NCBI GenBank assembly: GCA_017615545.1
Contig: JAFZZY010000007.1
Coordinates: forward strand, 96,720-160,719
Reading direction: 5' to 3'
Origin: Lachnospiraceae bacterium
Lineage (GTDB): Bacteria > Bacillota > Clostridia > Lachnospirales > Lachnospiraceae
DNA length: 64,000 nt
Below are positions 62,122 to 64,000 of this stretch, piece after piece. Under the pieces are notes generated by a model. That model was given only the letters and a program-made list of their open reading frames with translations. It did no database searches and was not told the origin of the DNA. A program made the translations under genes and the position numbers. The number at the start of each line of letters is the position of its first letter. The stretch's first letter is position 1.

Positions 62122-64000
62122 TTAGTTATCGAGTTCGTTTTCTATCAGGTTGACGGAAACGAGTGCGGATACGCCCTTCTCCTGCATCGTGATGCCGTAG
62201 AGACGGTCCGCGGATACCATCGTACCACGTCTGTGTGAGATCAAAATAAACTGTGTATGCTCGGTCAATTTGTGCAGATACTCTGCAAAACGTCCGACGT
62301 TCGAGTCGTCGAGTGCTGCTTCGATCTCGTCGAGCAGACAGAACGGCGAGGGCTTCAGGCTCTGGATCGCGAACAAAAGCGAGATCGCGGTCAATGCCTT
62401 CTCGCCACCGGACAGCTGCATCATATTCTGCAGTTTCTTTCCCGGCGGCTGTGAGATGATGCGGATACCGGCCTCGATGACGTCCTGATCCTCGACCAGT
62501 TCGAGACGTGCATGTCCGCCGCCGAACAGTTCTTTGAACACTTTGTCGAACTCGACCTGGATCAGCGCAAACTGTTCGTTGAACTGCTTCCGCATGCCTT
62601 CGTCAAGTTCTTCGATGATCTTATGCAGGGCTGCCTCGGACTTCGTCAGGTCTTCATGCTGTGTCTTCATGAATTCATAACGCTCCGAAACCTCTTTGTA
62701 TTCTTCGATCGCGCCGACATTGACATGTCCGAGTCCCTTGATCTGCGAGCGGAACTGGTTGATGATCTTATGCAGTTCGCTCTCGCGGTCGGTGATCTCT
62801 TCGGAAAGCGGAGGCACCTGGGTCGGTGTCATCTCGTACTCCGAGAAGAGATATTCGGTCATCTCGGTCAGACGCTCCTCGATCTTCTCACGCCGGCTTT
62901 CGAGACGCAGGCGCTCCATTTCGAGTTCGTTCTTACGATCGGAGATCTCGGTCTGTTTCGAGAAGAAATCTTTCTGCTCGGACATGACCTTATTCTTCTT
63001 TTCATTGATGCCGGCCTGCTCTTCCTTGAGTTTGGCAAGAGCCTCTTCCATCTGTCCGATGGTCTCCTTACCCTGCTCGATCTCATGCAGGCGTCCCTTT
63101 GCAGACTGCTCGGACTCATCCACGCGCTGCATCAGGTTTTCGGCCTCGTAAGTCAGGTTTTCACTGTCGCGGCGGATACGCTCGGCATTTTCCGAGAGGA
63201 AATTCAGGGTCTGTTCCTCTTTTGCGTAAGAAGCTTTGAGGTCCGACAGCTCGGAAGCGGTCTCCTCGCGCGTTTTACGGTCATTTTCCAGCCTTTTTGC
63301 GTAGTCCTGGACAGTTTGTTCATTATCGGCGTTTTGCCGCTCTATGGCGTTGATTTCGGCCTCGATCTGCTCTTTTTCCGCACGGATCGAATCGAGCTGG
63401 TTGCACAGTTCGTTGAATGCGGAATCTGAGTCGGCGATCTCTGCCTTCAAAACTTCGATCTTGTCATCGCACTGCTTCAACGAAAGCGATATGGTCGTCT
63501 CGGACAATGCGACCTGCTGCATCTTGTCAACGATCTCTTGGCCTTTCTTGTTGATCTCGGCGAGTTCGTCGTTGGCTTTTTTCAGTTTCTGCTCGGCCTG
63601 GTCGACCATCTTCTTGCGGAGAGCTGCCTGCTCTTCCCATTCAGTGATCTCACGCTTACGTCCCAGCAGGTTCGAGTTGTTCTTGTAGGCGCCGCCGGTG
63701 ATCGCTCCGCCCGGCGTAAACAGTTCACCTTCGAGCGTAACGATACGCAGGCTCTGCTTATACTTTACGGACAGTGCAGTGGCATTTTCCATGTTGTCGC
63801 AGACCACGACGCGGCCCAACAATTGATCAAAAATCTCCGTGTACTTCTTCTCGAAGCGGATGAGTGTATTCGCCGTGCCGAGCACGCCCTTTTCCTTCAG
63901 GGCTTCCGGACGGGAAAGGCCTTCGTTCTTCTTCACTGCGTCCATCGGCAGGAAGGTCGCGCGGCCGAATTTATTCTGTTTCAGGTAGGCGATACAGGTC
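62122..64000 (-). CDS. smc: Chromosome segregation protein SMC, partial (N-terminus beyond the right edge)
   Basis: The last 626 codons of SMC are in the window; the reading frame is open to the right edge. The hinge region is at the right (LKQNKFGRATFLPMDAV; KYTEIFDQLLGRVVVCDNM). A long coiled coil follows. The C-terminal head has the ABC signature LSGGEKALTA and Walker B FCLLDEIEAALDD. Condensin SMC organises the chromosome. The N-terminal Walker A lies outside. It is 12 bp upstream of ftsY, the usual smc-ftsY order. Confidence 0.97.
   Translation of the reverse strand, partial: TCIAYLKQNKFGRATFLPMDAVKKNEGLSRPEALKEKGVLGTANTLIRFEKKYTEIFDQLLGRVVVCDNMENATALSVKYKQSLRIVTLEGELFTPGGAITGGAYKNNSNLLGRKREITEWEEQAALRKKMVDQAEQKLKKANDELAEINKKGQEIVDKMQQVALSETTISLSLKQCDDKIEVLKAEIADSDSAFNELCNQLDSIRAEKEQIEAEINAIERQNADNEQTVQDYAKRLENDRKTREETASELSDLKASYAKEEQTLNFLSENAERIRRDSENLTYEAENLMQRVDESEQSAKGRLHEIEQGKETIGQMEEALAKLKEEQAGINEKKNKVMSEQKDFFSKQTEISDRKNELEMERLRLESRREKIEERLTEMTEYLFSEYEMTPTQVPPLSEEITDRESELHKIINQFRSQIKGLGHVNVGAIEEYKEVSERYEFMKTQHEDLTKSEAALHKIIEELDEGMRKQFNEQFALIQVEFDKVFKELFGGGHARLELVEDQDVIEAGIRIISQPPGKKLQNMMQLSGGEKALTAISLLFAIQSLKPSPFCLLDEIEAALDDSNVGRFAEYLHKLTEHTQFILISHRRGTMVSADRLYGITMQEKGVSALVSVNLIENELDN

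Overview
The window looks like a low-GC-phylum Clostridia chromosome of about 50% GC, most likely a Lachnospiraceae relative. The evidence is the AddAB-lineage RecU resolvase, RemA (DUF370), the GerW/DUF2953 sporulation pair, FakA/YloU, RqcH, the ylxM-ffh-rpsP-khpA-rimM-trmD-rplS order, SD sequences of the GGAGG type and clear TTGACA/TATAAT promoters. Nearly all genes are on the minus strand. Only rpmB, rqcH and prs are on the plus strand, so most of the window is probably co-oriented with replication running towards lower coordinates. No rRNA, tRNA, tmRNA, prophage, insertion sequence or CRISPR array was found.

Layout, left to right (minus strand unless noted): partial hisZ behind a repeat-rich promoter; recU, an RluA-type pseudouridine synthase, a small membrane protein, a HAD phosphatase, an RsuA-type pseudouridine synthase and an RsmF-type methyltransferase; a coiled-coil protein; a transglutaminase-like lipoprotein; coaD-rsmD; a MOP-type flippase; ybeY-phoH; rpsU; alaS with a 44-residue membrane protein; rnhA; a membrane-anchored MutS-like ATPase; a metal-dependent deaminase, a YbjN-like protein, purine nucleoside phosphorylase and a GH2 glycosidase; then smpB, rnr and secG. 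Next come a large CAP/Ig-like surface protein, a SEC-C protein, recG, fakA-yloU, rpmB (+), gerW-DUF2953, two unknown genes, pncC-pgsA-rimO, rpoZ-gmk-remA, rqcH (+), a PrsA-like lipoprotein, maf-gpsA-plsY-der and a PDZ/radical-SAM DUF512 protein. The right part holds prs (+), yraN-rnhB-lepB-rbgA-lepB, rplS-trmD-rimM-khpA-rpsP-ffh-ylxM, ilvA-ftsY and a partial smc.

Most of this is core information processing: RNA modification, ribosome assembly and rescue, the SRP system, repair and phospholipid synthesis. The less ordinary items are a GH2 glycosidase and a purine-salvage group placed directly behind secG-rnr-smpB; a membrane-anchored MutS-like ATPase; a FtsY with a long acidic C-terminal extension instead of the usual N-terminal one; repeated acidic Glu/Ala tails on several unrelated housekeeping proteins; an intrinsic-terminator hairpin directly in front of the rnr start; an intergenic stretch with three related hairpins; and an over-represented gapped motif CATTNNCC that falls mostly on the coding strand. 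I found no convincing new defence or mobile system.
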